Part shown: positions 1 through 8,009 of the stretch, in pieces
How the letters are laid out: each line of letters begins with the position of its first letter
Numbering within the stretch: the first letter of the stretch is position 1
NCBI GenBank assembly: GCA_905195005.1
Contig: CAJJUC010000035.1
Span: forward strand, 1 to 16,298
From: an uncultured Eubacteriales bacterium
GTDB lineage: Bacteria; Bacillota; Clostridia; UMGS1883
Direction: 5' to 3'
DNA: 16,298 nucleotides
Program-made: the position numbers and the translations under genes
The notes under the pieces: generated by a model
Database searches by the model: none
What the model was told of the DNA's origin: nothing
The model's input: the letters and a program-made list of their open reading frames with translations, nothing else

Positions 1-229
1 CATAAAGCACACTGCCGCTTTTCATATCAAGCAGAATTGCATAGGGAGCTTCCGCACCGAGTTTTTTTTCCGGTTTCGCAGCTTTCTCACCGTCTTTGTT
101 TTCGGATGTTTTTTCAGTTTTTGAGCCCGTGCTTTCGGTTTTCACCGTTTCCGCAAAAGAAGAAAGCGGAGATGCGCACATTGCAAATATAAAAATAAAT
201 GTTAGAAAAACCGAAACAGTTTTTTTCAT
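1..229 (-). CDS. D-alanyl-D-alanine carboxypeptidase (peptidase S11, DacA-like), N-terminal fragment cut by the window edge
   Basis: The 76 complete codons visible encode a Sec signal peptide (Lys at 2-3, hydrophobic stretch about 5-25, likely cleavage after SFA at residue 26). A Lys/Glu/Thr-rich linker follows (about 27-58), then the segment APYAILLDMKSGSVLY (61-76). That last segment is typical of the start of S11 penicillin-binding carboxypeptidases, which trim the terminal D-Ala from peptidoglycan stem peptides outside the membrane. The catalytic SxxK, SxN and KTG motifs would lie beyond base 1, so activity cannot be judged. The ATG at 229 overlaps the TGA of the S41 protease gene as ATGA, so this is the last visible gene of the wall operon and is probably translationally coupled. 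The charged linker is longer than in many DacA proteins. A related serine hydrolase such as a beta-lactamase-fold protein is the main alternative. Confidence 0.72.
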   Translation of the reverse strand, partial: MKKTVSVFLTFIFIFAMCASPLSSFAETVKTESTGSKTEKTSENKDGEKAAKPEKKLGAEAPYAILLDMKSGSVLY

Positions 230-1407
230 TTCTTTTCCCCTGATTTATTTTTCAAGGCTTCCGCAGCAGCGCGGTAAACCTTATCGTTTTCAATATCTCC
301 GATTTCGTGCAGCGTATCCTGCGCTTCAATGTCCGGCATTACTCCGCTGTTGAGCCATGTTCCGTCGGAAAGATAATTCTTGCATACTGTCAGCTTCAGA
401 GCGCCGTCTGACTTGTCGAACATATTTATATAGCTTACGCTTTGACTTACGCCTTTTCCGTAGCTCTTTTCACCGACAATAATACCCCTGCCGCGCGCCT
501 TCATTGCACCGGCAAATATTTCCGACGCGCTTGCGCTTGATCCGTTCACCAGCACTGCAAGCGGTAAGTCGCACGCGTCCTTTTTCGCTTTATAAACGGT
601 CTTGTTCCCTTTTTTATCCTCTGTGTACATAATTACGCCGTCTTTAAGGAACAAATCGCTCATATTTATGGAGCTGTCAAACTCGCCGCCCGGATTATCG
701 CGCAAATCAACGACAATGCCCGAAATTTTTGTTTTGTCAACCGAATTTACGATTTTTTCAAGCTTCTTCTCCGAATTTTCGGCAAATCCGCTGTAACGGA
801 TATAGCACAATCCGTCGGCAGTCGTTTTGCTTTCAACGCGGTCAAGCTCAATATTTTCTCTTTCTATATTGAAGGTCAGCTTTTCTTCGCCGCGCAGAAC
901 AACGATTTCAACCTTTGTTCCGACGGGATTTTCCAAGCCCGTGCCGCGCATTGCCGCCGCAGCTTTTGCAAATTTTTTTGCTCCGTACCTTTTCTTATCA
1001 ATGGTATAAAGCACATCTCCGCTCTTTATCCCTGCCTTGTAAGCCGGAGAACCCTCGTACGCCGATATAACCTCAAGCGTATCGTTCTCTGTATTAGCAA
1101 ATATCTCCAAGCCAACACCTATATAGTAGCCGTTTATGTAATTAAGAGTCTGCTCGGCGTCCTCCTCCTCATAATATGCGGAGTATTTATCGCCGAGGCT
1201 TTCAACAACGGATTCAATCGCCGCTTTTTCAGCCTTTTCCGCGTCAAATTCGCCGATATAGTCCTTATCGATTATGGAAATCACGCGTCTTAATCTGCCA
1301 AGCCTATCCGTTCTTCCTATGTAAGTAAGCGTAAGCGCCACTGTTACCGCAGCGGTGCATACGACTGTAAGCACAAATTTTGCAGCCGCTTTTTTGTTTG
1401 TTTTCAC
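226..1407 (-). CDS. ctpA: Membrane-anchored S41 C-terminal processing protease with PDZ domain
   Basis: The protein has 393 residues. It opens with a basic stretch and one hydrophobic segment (about 10-30), which should anchor it with the protease domain outside the cytoplasm. A PDZ domain spans about 95-185, and the S41 core follows. The catalytic dyad is visible: Ser293 in the SASASEI motif (291-297) and Lys318 in SYGKG, with the 25-residue spacing expected of the family; VVDLRDNPGG (232-241) is also conserved. The start is GTG at 1407, with AGGAGG six bases upstream; an ATG at 1411 is in another frame. The gene begins 10 bases after the M23 gene ends, so its ribosome site overlaps that stop codon. 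Ctp proteases mature or degrade envelope proteins. Placement beside an M23 hydrolase suggests the hydrolase or FtsX as a substrate, which is inference. The symbol is by family; ctpB-like would fit equally. Confidence 0.93.
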   Translation of the reverse strand: MKTNKKAAAKFVLTVVCTAAVTVALTLTYIGRTDRLGRLRRVISIIDKDYIGEFDAEKAEKAAIESVVESLGDKYSAYYEEEDAEQTLNYINGYYIGVGLEIFANTENDTLEVISAYEGSPAYKAGIKSGDVLYTIDKKRYGAKKFAKAAAAMRGTGLENPVGTKVEIVVLRGEEKLTFNIERENIELDRVESKTTADGLCYIRYSGFAENSEKKLEKIVNSVDKTKISGIVVDLRDNPGGEFDSSINMSDLFLKDGVIMYTEDKKGNKTVYKAKKDACDLPLAVLVNGSSASASEIFAGAMKARGRGIIVGEKSYGKGVSQSVSYINMFDKSDGALKLTVCKNYLSDGTWLNSGVMPDIEAQDTLHEIGDIENDKVYRAAAEALKNKSGEKK

Positions 1408-1417
1408 GCATATCCTC

Positions 1418-2584
1418 CTACCTCAGGTACTGCAGCGGATCTGTTGTTGCCCCGTTAATTCTGACCTCAAAATGGCAGTGCGGACCTGTTGAAACGCCGG
1501 TTGACCCTGCCTTTGCAATCACCTGACCGCGCGTTACCTTTGCGCCGCTTGATACAAGCAGGCTGCTGTTATGCCCGTACAGCGTGCTTATTCCGCTGCC
1601 GTGATTGATAACAATGCATTTTCCGTAACCGCCGTTCACCGTTGCAAGCGTAACCGTTCCGTCAGCCGCGGCAACAATGTCAGTTCCGTATGCTGCGCCG
1701 ATGTCAAGTCCCGAATGAAACTTTTTTGTTTTGTGAACGGGATGAACTCTGTAGCCGTAATTGCTTGTTATTCTTCCGCTTGAGGGAACGGGCCATGCAA
1801 ATTTGCCGCCGGTATACTTAACGGGGTTTGCCGCATAGGAAAGCGCCGCCTGGTGCTGTCTTATAAGCTCCTGCTCCGCCTTTTCCGCGCTGTCCTGAAT
1901 AGCTTCATATTTCTCAACATCCTTCGAAAGCTCTTCTATAATCCGTTCCTTGTCGGAAAGATTTTTTTCAAGTGCGGTTTTGCGCCCGGCAAGCGTTTTC
2001 TTGTTATCCTCCTGTCTTTGAAGGATTCCCTCGATATCCGCCTTTGCCTTCGCAACCTTTTTCTTTCCCTCCTCAAGCTTGTTCAGTATATCCTGGTCAT
2101 ACTCCACAAGCTGAGAAACAACCTCCATTTTCGATATGAAATCGCTGAAGTTCTGCGAACCGAACAGTATCTCTATGTAAGCAATATCGCCCGTTTCATA
2201 CATTGCTCGGGCGCGCGTAAGGAAAAGCTTTTCGTATTCGTCATACTCAGCCTCCGCAACGCGGAGCTCCTCCTCCTTTGCGGCAAGATCCTGCTTCGTC
2301 TGCTCGATTTGGTTTTCGATTATACCGATTTCATCCTCGGTGTCGGAAATTTGTTTGTCTATAGCATTGTATTCCGCAACTGCCGAAGTTTTCTTATCTT
2401 TTGCTGCCTGCACGTCCTTTTTTGCCTGCTCGGTTTTCTGCTTTGCCGCGTCAAGATCGCTCTTCGACGGAGCAGCCATCGCCGGCATAATAACAGACAT
2501 GAGGAACACAAGCGCCACCGCCGCGGCACAAATCATTGCCGCTGCGCGCTTTATATTTTCTTTTTGTTTTTTAGTCAGCTTCAT
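1418..2584 (-). CDS. Coiled-coil M23 (LytM) peptidoglycan endopeptidase, probable FtsEX partner
   Basis: The protein has 388 residues from ATG 2584. An N-terminal hydrophobic segment (about 13-38, ending AMAA) acts as signal peptide or anchor. A long Lys/Glu/Ala-rich coiled coil follows (about 41-245), then a C-terminal M23 domain (about 262-388). Zinc ligands His290 and Asp294 (HSGLD) and His371 (HCH) are present, as are the catalytic-type histidines His338 (YGH) and His369, so the enzyme should be active on wall cross-bridges. This architecture is that of EnvC-like or coiled-coil M23 proteins, whose coiled coil is engaged by the FtsX outer loop. The gene directly follows ftsX with 25 bases between. 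Start choice: GGAGGG lies about 11 bases before ATG 2584. An in-frame TTG at 2593 is possible but only about 2 bases from that site. It differs from B. subtilis CwlO, which uses an NlpC/P60 domain. Confidence 0.93.
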   Translation of the reverse strand: MKLTKKQKENIKRAAAMICAAAVALVFLMSVIMPAMAAPSKSDLDAAKQKTEQAKKDVQAAKDKKTSAVAEYNAIDKQISDTEDEIGIIENQIEQTKQDLAAKEEELRVAEAEYDEYEKLFLTRARAMYETGDIAYIEILFGSQNFSDFISKMEVVSQLVEYDQDILNKLEEGKKKVAKAKADIEGILQRQEDNKKTLAGRKTALEKNLSDKERIIEELSKDVEKYEAIQDSAEKAEQELIRQHQAALSYAANPVKYTGGKFAWPVPSSGRITSNYGYRVHPVHKTKKFHSGLDIGAAYGTDIVAAADGTVTLATVNGGYGKCIVINHGSGISTLYGHNSSLLVSSGAKVTRGQVIAKAGSTGVSTGPHCHFEVRINGATTDPLQYLR

Positions 2585-2609
2585 GATAAGCAAATCCCTC
2601 CGTTAACAA

Positions 2610-3494
2610 TCAGACCTTGAGATGCCGCTTAAGCGATATGGCGCTTCCGCACGCACCCATTAATATGCCGAACACAGCCATGCTGACTGCAAGCGGCGCA
2701 AAACATTTCTCAATCGGGATAAATTCAAACAGATTAATTACCCCCTGCACCGAGCTTATTACCGTGTTATATCCGAGAGTTATAATCACAATCGAAACGG
2801 CAAATCCGAGCGCCCCGATCATAATTCCTTCAATGACGAACGGCATACGGATAAAATGATCCGTTGCGCCGACGAATTTCATAATATGAATTTCTTCCTC
2901 TCGTGCGTAAACGCTGAGCTTTATCGTGTTCTGAATAATGAATATTGCCACAATCAGCAATATAAGCATCGCCACCGCACTGCCGTTTTTTACAATACTT
3001 GTAAACCTGATAACCTTTTTTACAATATCCTGCCTGTTCTTAACCTCTTCAACCCCGTTGATTTTCGAAAGCTCTTTCACGGTTTTATCCGAGTTTCTGA
3101 TGTCCTTAAGCGTTACCTTTATCGAGCTGCGCAGAAAGTCCTTCCCCTGCAAGCCGTCAAGCACATCGGCACGGTCACCGAGCATGTCGCGGTAATTTGC
3201 AAACGCCTGATCCTTTGTTTCAAGCTCCGCATTTGCAACATTGTCGAGCGCAAGAATTTCCTTATATGCCTCCTGCTGGGTTTCATCGCTCGCATATGTA
3301 TTCAGATATGCCTGAATCTCACACTGCGATTCAATCTGCCTGCTGATATAATTCATATTAAGCGTGAAAAGAAAGCACACGCCTATAAGGAACAGGCAGC
3401 ACATAACGGTTATAAACGAGGCAAACGTCATTATTCCGTTGCGGACAAAGGAGCTTGCCGCACTTTTGATATAATACCTTATATTTCTAAACAC
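2610..3494 (-). CDS. ftsX: FtsX, permease-like subunit of the FtsEX division complex
   Basis: From GTG 3494 the protein has 294 residues. It shows the FtsX layout: a short cytoplasmic N-terminus ending in SSFVRNG, TM1 (about 22-46), a large extracellular loop (about 47-165), then three further membrane segments (about 168-190, 215-240 and 262-285). The motif REEEIHIMKFVGAT between TM2 and TM3 is characteristic of FtsX/MacB-type permeases. FtsX transports nothing known; it passes the ATPase signal from FtsE to an external wall hydrolase. The open frame runs back to 3545, but the family N-terminus and the AAGGGAG site favour TTG 3497 or GTG 3494 over ATG 3521, which lacks a ribosome site. GTG 3494 overlaps the ftsE stop by 8 bases, implying coupled translation. 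FtsE precedes it and the M23 hydrolase follows. Confidence 0.93.
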   Translation of the reverse strand: MFRNIRYYIKSAASSFVRNGIMTFASFITVMCCLFLIGVCFLFTLNMNYISRQIESQCEIQAYLNTYASDETQQEAYKEILALDNVANAELETKDQAFANYRDMLGDRADVLDGLQGKDFLRSSIKVTLKDIRNSDKTVKELSKINGVEEVKNRQDIVKKVIRFTSIVKNGSAVAMLILLIVAIFIIQNTIKLSVYAREEEIHIMKFVGATDHFIRMPFVIEGIMIGALGFAVSIVIITLGYNTVISSVQGVINLFEFIPIEKCFAPLAVSMAVFGILMGACGSAISLKRHLKV

Positions 3495-4173
3495 CAAGAT
3501 TATACACTCCCTTTTCCTCATCGCGGACGATTGCGCCGTTTTCAAGCTGAATAACGCGCTTGCACATGTCGTTTACTATTTTTTCGGAGTGCGTTACCAT
3601 AACTATCGTCGTTCCCATTTTATTAATCTGTTCGAAAAGCGTCATAACGTCGGACGCAGTATCAACGTCAAGATTTCCCGTCGGCTCGTCAGCAATAATC
3701 AGCGACGGACTGTTGACAAGCGCGCGCGCTATGCTCACACGCTGCTGCTCTCCGCCCGAAATTTCGTTCGGATAGTTTTTCGCGCGGTCGGCAAGCCCGA
3801 CAAGTCCGAGGATTTTCGGCACCTTGCGCCTTATTTCGCGGCGGCTTTTGCCGACAATTTCCATCGCAAACGCAACATTTTCATAAACCGTTTTGTTCGG
3901 CAGCAGGCGGAAATCCTGAAACACAACGCCCTGTGCGCGGCGCAGATAAGGCACCTTTGAACGGCGCAGCGAATTCACAATAATGCCGTCAACCACAACG
4001 TCGCCCGCCGTCGGCTTTATCTCCCCCGTAAGGAGCTTTATCGCCGAGCTTTTTCCGGCGCCAGTTTTCCCGACGAGAAAGACAAACTCCCCGTCGTTTA
4101 TCGTAAAGGACACATTATCAAGACCGATGACATCCTTATCATAGATGACTGTTACATCCTTAAATTCTATCAC
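3487..4173 (-). CDS. ftsE: FtsE, ABC-type ATPase of the FtsEX division complex
   Basis: The protein has 228 residues from GTG 4173, preceded by AAGGAAG at 8-base spacing; the upstream in-frame extension to 4218 runs back into the regulator gene and lacks family similarity. Walker A is GKTGAGKS (35-42), the Q-loop Gln is at 86, the signature SGGEQQR at 139-145, Walker B LIIADE at 158-163 and the switch His at 195, so all ATPase elements are intact. FtsE dimers sit under FtsX at the division site or lateral wall and use ATP hydrolysis to gate peptidoglycan hydrolases. The gene starts 19 bases after the regulator and overlaps ftsX, so it lies inside one operon. Length matches the family. Assignment to FtsE rather than another MacB-type ATPase rests mainly on the adjacent ftsX and M23 genes. 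Confidence 0.95.
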   Translation of the reverse strand: MIEFKDVTVIYDKDVIGLDNVSFTINDGEFVFLVGKTGAGKSSAIKLLTGEIKPTAGDVVVDGIIVNSLRRSKVPYLRRAQGVVFQDFRLLPNKTVYENVAFAMEIVGKSRREIRRKVPKILGLVGLADRAKNYPNEISGGEQQRVSIARALVNSPSLIIADEPTGNLDVDTASDVMTLFEQINKMGTTIVMVTHSEKIVNDMCKRVIQLENGAIVRDEEKGVYNLGV

Positions 4174-4192
4174 AGACAATTCTTCCTTTCCG

Positions 4193-5281
4193 TCAGATAT
4201 GCATCGGCTTCGACACAAGGTATTTCTTAACCATCATTGCAACCTTGAACACGATTGCGTGGTCAAATATTCTCAGGTCGAGCCCTGTAATCTTGCGCAC
4301 CTTGTCCAGCCTGTACACAAGCGTGTTTCTGTGAACGTAAAGCTGGCGCGAGGTTTCCGACACGTTAAGGTTATTTTCAAAGAATTTCTGAATTGTGTAA
4401 AGCGTTTCGGAATCAAGCGAATCGATTGATCCCTTTTTGAACACCTCGGTCAAAAACAGCTCGCAGAGCGTTGTCGGCAGCTGATAGATAAGGCGTGCAA
4501 TTCCGAGATAATCATAGCTGATTATATTCTTCTCTCCGTCAAACACCTTGCCAACCTCAAGCGCAACCTGCGCTTCCTTGTAGCTCTTTGCAATATCCTT
4601 GATATTTGACGCAACCGAGCCTATTCCGACGCGGATATTAACCATTGCTTCGCCTGAAACGGTATCTGCAATCTGCTTTGCAATTTCCTCAATTTCCTTA
4701 TGCGTTATGCCGAAGCGCACCTCGCGCACAACAACAACCATGTTATTGTCAAGGTCGATAACAAAATCCTTTCCGTTGTCGGGAAACATTCCGTTCACAA
4801 TGTCGTAAACGTCAACTCCGCGGATTTCATCGTAATGAAGCACAAACACAATCCTGTCCGAATCGTATGTCATATGCATTTCCTTGCTTTTCATGAACAC
4901 ATCTCCGGGGAGAATACTGTCCGCAAGAATATTTTTGATGAAATTCGTTTTATCATATTTATCATTATGCATCTGGCGGATGCTCCCGATAGCGGTTGAC
5001 AGCATTTCAACATATCTTTCCGAGTTTTCGTCATCGCACTTCACAAACGAAACATAGTCCGGCTTGCCGCGCGTTATAACCGCGTAAAACGTATAACCGC
5101 CGAGGTGCGCCGTCTTTCTGCGGCTTTCAAGGCACTGTTCGAAAATTTCGGGAATCATTGCTTCAATCCCCTCCGCGCGCCCGGAGGACACAATTGTTCC
5201 GCTGCCCTCTATAACGCCCGTTTCACATCCGATTATTTTATTTATCTGCATCAGCAGATTATTAAGGTACTTATTTACCAT
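4193..5281 (-). CDS. PucR/CdaR-family transcriptional regulator at the head of the ftsEX wall operon
   Basis: The protein has 362 residues from ATG 5281, with a strong purine-rich site (GAGAGGGGAG) about 7 bases upstream. The C-terminus (about 295-345) is the PucR-type helix-turn-helix, recognisable by NLNVSETSRQLYVHRNTLVY and the trailing YRLDKVRKITGLDLR. A middle region (about 140-260) resembles the GGDEF-like PucR/CdaR domain, including a GIGS motif near 219-222. The first 130 residues are not clearly assignable. Characterised relatives sense sugar diacids (CdaR) or purine breakdown products (PucR), but no catabolic genes lie nearby. It heads an operon of ftsE, ftsX and wall hydrolases, so a role in controlling wall remodelling is likely but inferred. 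Its own promoter lies at 5328-5356, with an inverted repeat just upstream that could be an autoregulatory site. Confidence 0.85.
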   Translation of the reverse strand: MVNKYLNNLLMQINKIIGCETGVIEGSGTIVSSGRAEGIEAMIPEIFEQCLESRRKTAHLGGYTFYAVITRGKPDYVSFVKCDDENSERYVEMLSTAIGSIRQMHNDKYDKTNFIKNILADSILPGDVFMKSKEMHMTYDSDRIVFVLHYDEIRGVDVYDIVNGMFPDNGKDFVIDLDNNMVVVVREVRFGITHKEIEEIAKQIADTVSGEAMVNIRVGIGSVASNIKDIAKSYKEAQVALEVGKVFDGEKNIISYDYLGIARLIYQLPTTLCELFLTEVFKKGSIDSLDSETLYTIQKFFENNLNVSETSRQLYVHRNTLVYRLDKVRKITGLDLRIFDHAIVFKVAMMVKKYLVSKPMHI

Positions 5282-5327
5282 GGGAAACTCCCCTCTCTTT
5301 CACAGCATTCGACACTGATTTTATTAT

Positions 5328-5356
5328 ATAATAACACCTTCCGATATATATTTCAA
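5328..5356 (-). promoter_or_regulatory. Sigma-A promoter of the regulator-ftsEX operon
   Basis: Reading the minus strand, TTGAAA (5356-5351) and TATTAT (5333-5328) are separated by 17 bases. Transcription would start near 5321, giving a leader of about 40 bases before the regulator ATG at 5281. No other promoter is evident inside the downstream cluster, where genes are spaced by at most 25 bases or overlap. Confidence 0.8.
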
Positions 5357-5365
5357 CATTTTTTT

Positions 5366-5384
5366 CAAAATCTTTACGATTTTG
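5366..5384. repeat. Inverted repeat just upstream of the regulator promoter
   Basis: CAAAATC and GATTTTG form perfect 7-base arms around a 5-base spacer. The centre lies about 54 bases upstream of the expected start site of the regulator operon, a position suited to an activator or autoregulatory operator. On the minus strand the repeat is followed by A residues, not T, so it is not a good terminator for sbcC. Arms this AT-rich could also arise by chance. Confidence 0.4.
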
Positions 5385-5390
5385 TTACAA

Positions 5391-8009
5391 TTACACCCCT
5401 TCGGCATATGCAGCGCTTCCGCCGCCGGGTATCGCCTTAACAATAATTTTCCGCCCGATTTTTTCTTTCAGCAGGTCAACGTGCGATATAATTCCGCAGA
5501 GCCGCCTGTCATCGGTAAGCGCCGAAAGCATCCCGACCGCCTTGTCAAGATATGCCGCGTCAAGCGTTCCGAAGCCCTCGTCGATAAACAGCATATCAAT
5601 CCGTATGCCTCCGCGCCGCTGCTGAATCATGTCGGACATTCCGAGCGCCAGCGCGAGTGACGCCGAAAACGATTCTCCGCCCGAAAGCGTTGAAACATCG
5701 CGCTTTTTTCCCGTGCTGTAGTCCATGACCTCAAGCTCCAGTCCGCCCTGCCCCTGCGTTCCGCCGCGGCTGCGCGGACAAAGCATGTATCTTCCGCCCG
5801 TCATGCCTGAAAGGCGCATATTCGCAAAATCCGTGATCCCTGCAAAATATCTCTGTTGGATATATGCCTCAAACGTCATCCTGTTACCCGAAAGCTTTGC
5901 GTTCGCCGTGTCGGAAAGCGATTTAATGAGCCTGTATTTTTTTTCGGATTCTTCAAGCTCCTTTTCCGCAGCTCTCAGCTCCGAAAGGATTGCCGCATTT
6001 GAGCTTCGGCGGCGGTCGGCAATGCGCCGCGCGGCTTCCGCTTCTTTTTCATCCGATTCGAGCGCGCTTTTTGCTTTCTCAAGCTCCTCTGTATCGGTAT
6101 GCTTTATATTTTCCGCAGCCGCCGCACATTCCGCATATGAAGCTTCCGCCGCGGCATATTCCCCGTCATATGCGGCAATTTCTTCCGAAAGGCTGTCCGC
6201 CGTTTTCCTGTCAAGATGGGCTGCATCGTATTCCTCCTGCGAAGTAAATCCGTTATCCGCAAGTGCAGCGGCAAAATTCTTTTGCGCTTCGGAAAGCTTT
6301 TGCACGCCTGTTTTTTCCGCCGCCGCAAGCGCGTCCTTCTTGCCGAGCACAGCGGCATATTCCTTTTCCGATTCGCGCAGCTCCTTTTCCGCCGCCGCGT
6401 ATCCGTCCCGCATTTCGGAAAGCTCCGCGCGAAGCCTTTTCAGCTTTTCATTCGCTTCCGCCTTTGCCGCCTCGCAGTCGTTTTTCAGCAGCTCCGGGCT
6501 GATTCCGCATTTAACCGCGTTTTCGCACAGCAGCTCATGCTCCCTGTTTGCCGCGGCAAGCACCGCAGCACATTCCGAAAGCGTTTTTTCCGCTCTGTTT
6601 CTTTCCTTTTCCCAAGCTTCAAGCGCTTTCCCTGTTATCTTTTCATCTGAAAGGACTGCCGGTTTCGGATGCTCGCATGAGCCGCAAACGGGGCACGGCT
6701 TACCATCTTCCAGCTCGCTCACGGAAATTATCCCGGCAAGCTCACCGAAATATCTTTTCCTTATATCCGCATATTCCTCCGTTTTTTTAACAAATTCCGC
6801 TTCCGCATCCCGATACCTTTCGGTGAGCATATTCAAAGTTTTTTCGTAAGCGGCATATGCGTCTATGCTTTTTGCCGCAGCCTCTGCCTCTGCTGCCGCT
6901 TTTGCAAGCTCCTCTTCTCCCTCTCTCCGCTTTTTTGCAGCCGCAAAGGATTTTTCCGCCGTTTTCCGCTTTTCCTCCGAAATTTTGAGAAACGCAGCGT
7001 TTTCCTTAAGCTGTGCGGCGGTTTCCGCACATTCCTTTTCCGCCGCTGTCAGCGCGGAGAGCGCCGGGGTTACTCTTGCCGCGCGTTCCGCCGCAGCATA
7101 TGTCTTTTTCTTTAAATCAAACTCCTTTTTTTGTGCGTTAAGCCCGTCAAGGCGGTTTTTCAGGTCTTCAAGCCGCTTGATAAGCGCATTTCCGCGGGCT
7201 GCATTTTCAAGCGCCGTGCAAACCGACCGCAGCTCCTTTTCCGTTTTCGCAAGCTGCTTGTCAAACGCCGCAAGACTTGAATCATCCGCCGAAACAATTT
7301 TTTCAAGTGCTCCGCAAAGCTCTCCCGTTTCGGAAAAATCCGCCGCATTCACAGCGCTGCCGTCCTCTGTTTCAATGTGTTCCGCGCGGTCGCTTATCCT
7401 GTCAAATATGCCTTTGAGCGCCTGCTCCGCATCGCTGCACCGCTGCGCAAGTATGCGCTGAAATTTTTCAAAAAAATACGTGTCAAACACCTTGCGGAAC
7501 ATTTCGCTGCGGCTTTTGCTTTTTTCGGTGAGTATCCGTCTGAAATCGCCCTGTGCAATCATCGCAATCCGCGAAAACTGCCCCTTATCCACGCGGATAA
7601 GCTCGGCAATCGCGGCGTCAACCTTTTTAACTCCGCTTATAATCCTCCCGTCGGGCAGGGTCAGCTCCGCGTCGGCAGTTTCTTTTGCAAGTCCGCTTCC
7701 GCGCTTGCTTTCACGCAAATATTCAGGGCTTCGTCTGACGGTGTACTTCTTTCCGCAGTAATCAAAGCGCAGCTCGGCGAACGTTTTATCGGACGGTTTT
7801 GCAAAATCGCTGCGCAGCGAACGCGCGTCCTTTTCTCCGCCGCTCACATCACCGTACAGCGCAAAGACAATCGCGTCGAATATTGTTGTTTTTCCCGATC
7901 CGGTCGTACCGGTTATAAGGAACAAGCCGCTTCCGAATTTCGTAAAATCAAGCTCAACCTCCCCGGCATATGAACCGAAGGCGCACATTTTCAAATATTC
8001 AGGCTTCAC
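5391..8009 (-). CDS. sbcC: SbcC, SMC-like ATPase subunit of the SbcCD nuclease
   Basis: The protein has 872 residues. An N-terminal ATPase half carries Walker A GTTGSGKT (34-41). Long Ala/Glu/Lys-rich coiled coils flank a zinc hook, with Cys439 and Cys442 in CPVC. The C-terminal half carries the signature SGGE (776-779) and Walker B MLFIDE (806-811). This is the Rad50-like partner of SbcD; together they cleave hairpins and protein-blocked DNA ends and process stalled forks. The length is somewhat below that of E. coli SbcC (about 1050), mainly in the coiled coils, as in many Firmicutes. The ATG overlaps the sbcD stop by four bases. No clear terminator follows the stop codon, so some transcripts may read into the regulator gene 110 bases downstream. 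All ATPase and hook residues are present. Confidence 0.95.
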   Translation of the reverse strand: MKPEYLKMCAFGSYAGEVELDFTKFGSGLFLITGTTGSGKTTIFDAIVFALYGDVSGGEKDARSLRSDFAKPSDKTFAELRFDYCGKKYTVRRSPEYLRESKRGSGLAKETADAELTLPDGRIISGVKKVDAAIAELIRVDKGQFSRIAMIAQGDFRRILTEKSKSRSEMFRKVFDTYFFEKFQRILAQRCSDAEQALKGIFDRISDRAEHIETEDGSAVNAADFSETGELCGALEKIVSADDSSLAAFDKQLAKTEKELRSVCTALENAARGNALIKRLEDLKNRLDGLNAQKKEFDLKKKTYAAAERAARVTPALSALTAAEKECAETAAQLKENAAFLKISEEKRKTAEKSFAAAKKRREGEEELAKAAAEAEAAAKSIDAYAAYEKTLNMLTERYRDAEAEFVKKTEEYADIRKRYFGELAGIISVSELEDGKPCPVCGSCEHPKPAVLSDEKITGKALEAWEKERNRAEKTLSECAAVLAAANREHELLCENAVKCGISPELLKNDCEAAKAEANEKLKRLRAELSEMRDGYAAAEKELRESEKEYAAVLGKKDALAAAEKTGVQKLSEAQKNFAAALADNGFTSQEEYDAAHLDRKTADSLSEEIAAYDGEYAAAEASYAECAAAAENIKHTDTEELEKAKSALESDEKEAEAARRIADRRRSSNAAILSELRAAEKELEESEKKYRLIKSLSDTANAKLSGNRMTFEAYIQQRYFAGITDFANMRLSGMTGGRYMLCPRSRGGTQGQGGLELEVMDYSTGKKRDVSTLSGGESFSASLALALGMSDMIQQRRGGIRIDMLFIDEGFGTLDAAYLDKAVGMLSALTDDRRLCGIISHVDLLKEKIGRKIIVKAIPGGGSAAYAEGV

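Noticed and set aside
96..353. A plus-strand open frame near the left edge
   Set aside because: It runs antisense across the junction of two minus-strand genes whose translations are convincing, and it lacks similarity or a ribosome site.
1409..1411. ATG considered as the start of the S41 protease
   Set aside because: It is in a different frame from the S41 protein. GTG 1407 is in frame and correctly spaced from AGGAGG.
1853..2620. A 255-codon plus-strand open frame opposite the M23 gene
   Set aside because: The product is Leu/Arg/Phe-rich without motifs and mirrors the coiled-coil codons of the M23 protein; there is no ribosome site or promoter of its own.
2856..3554. A 232-codon plus-strand open frame opposite ftsX
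   Set aside because: It lies inside ftsX, which has clear family motifs and operon context; the antisense product shows no recognisable domain.
5366..5384. Inverted repeat considered as the sbcC terminator
   Set aside because: The stem is AT-rich, and on the sbcC strand it is followed by A residues rather than T. I kept it only as a possible operator.
5725..6849. A 374-codon open frame on the plus strand, antisense to sbcC
   Set aside because: Its translation is a low-complexity Ser/Ala/Phe-rich string, the mirror of the Glu/Ala/Lys coiled coil of SbcC. It has no family motif and lies wholly inside a gene with intact ATPase and zinc-hook motifs.
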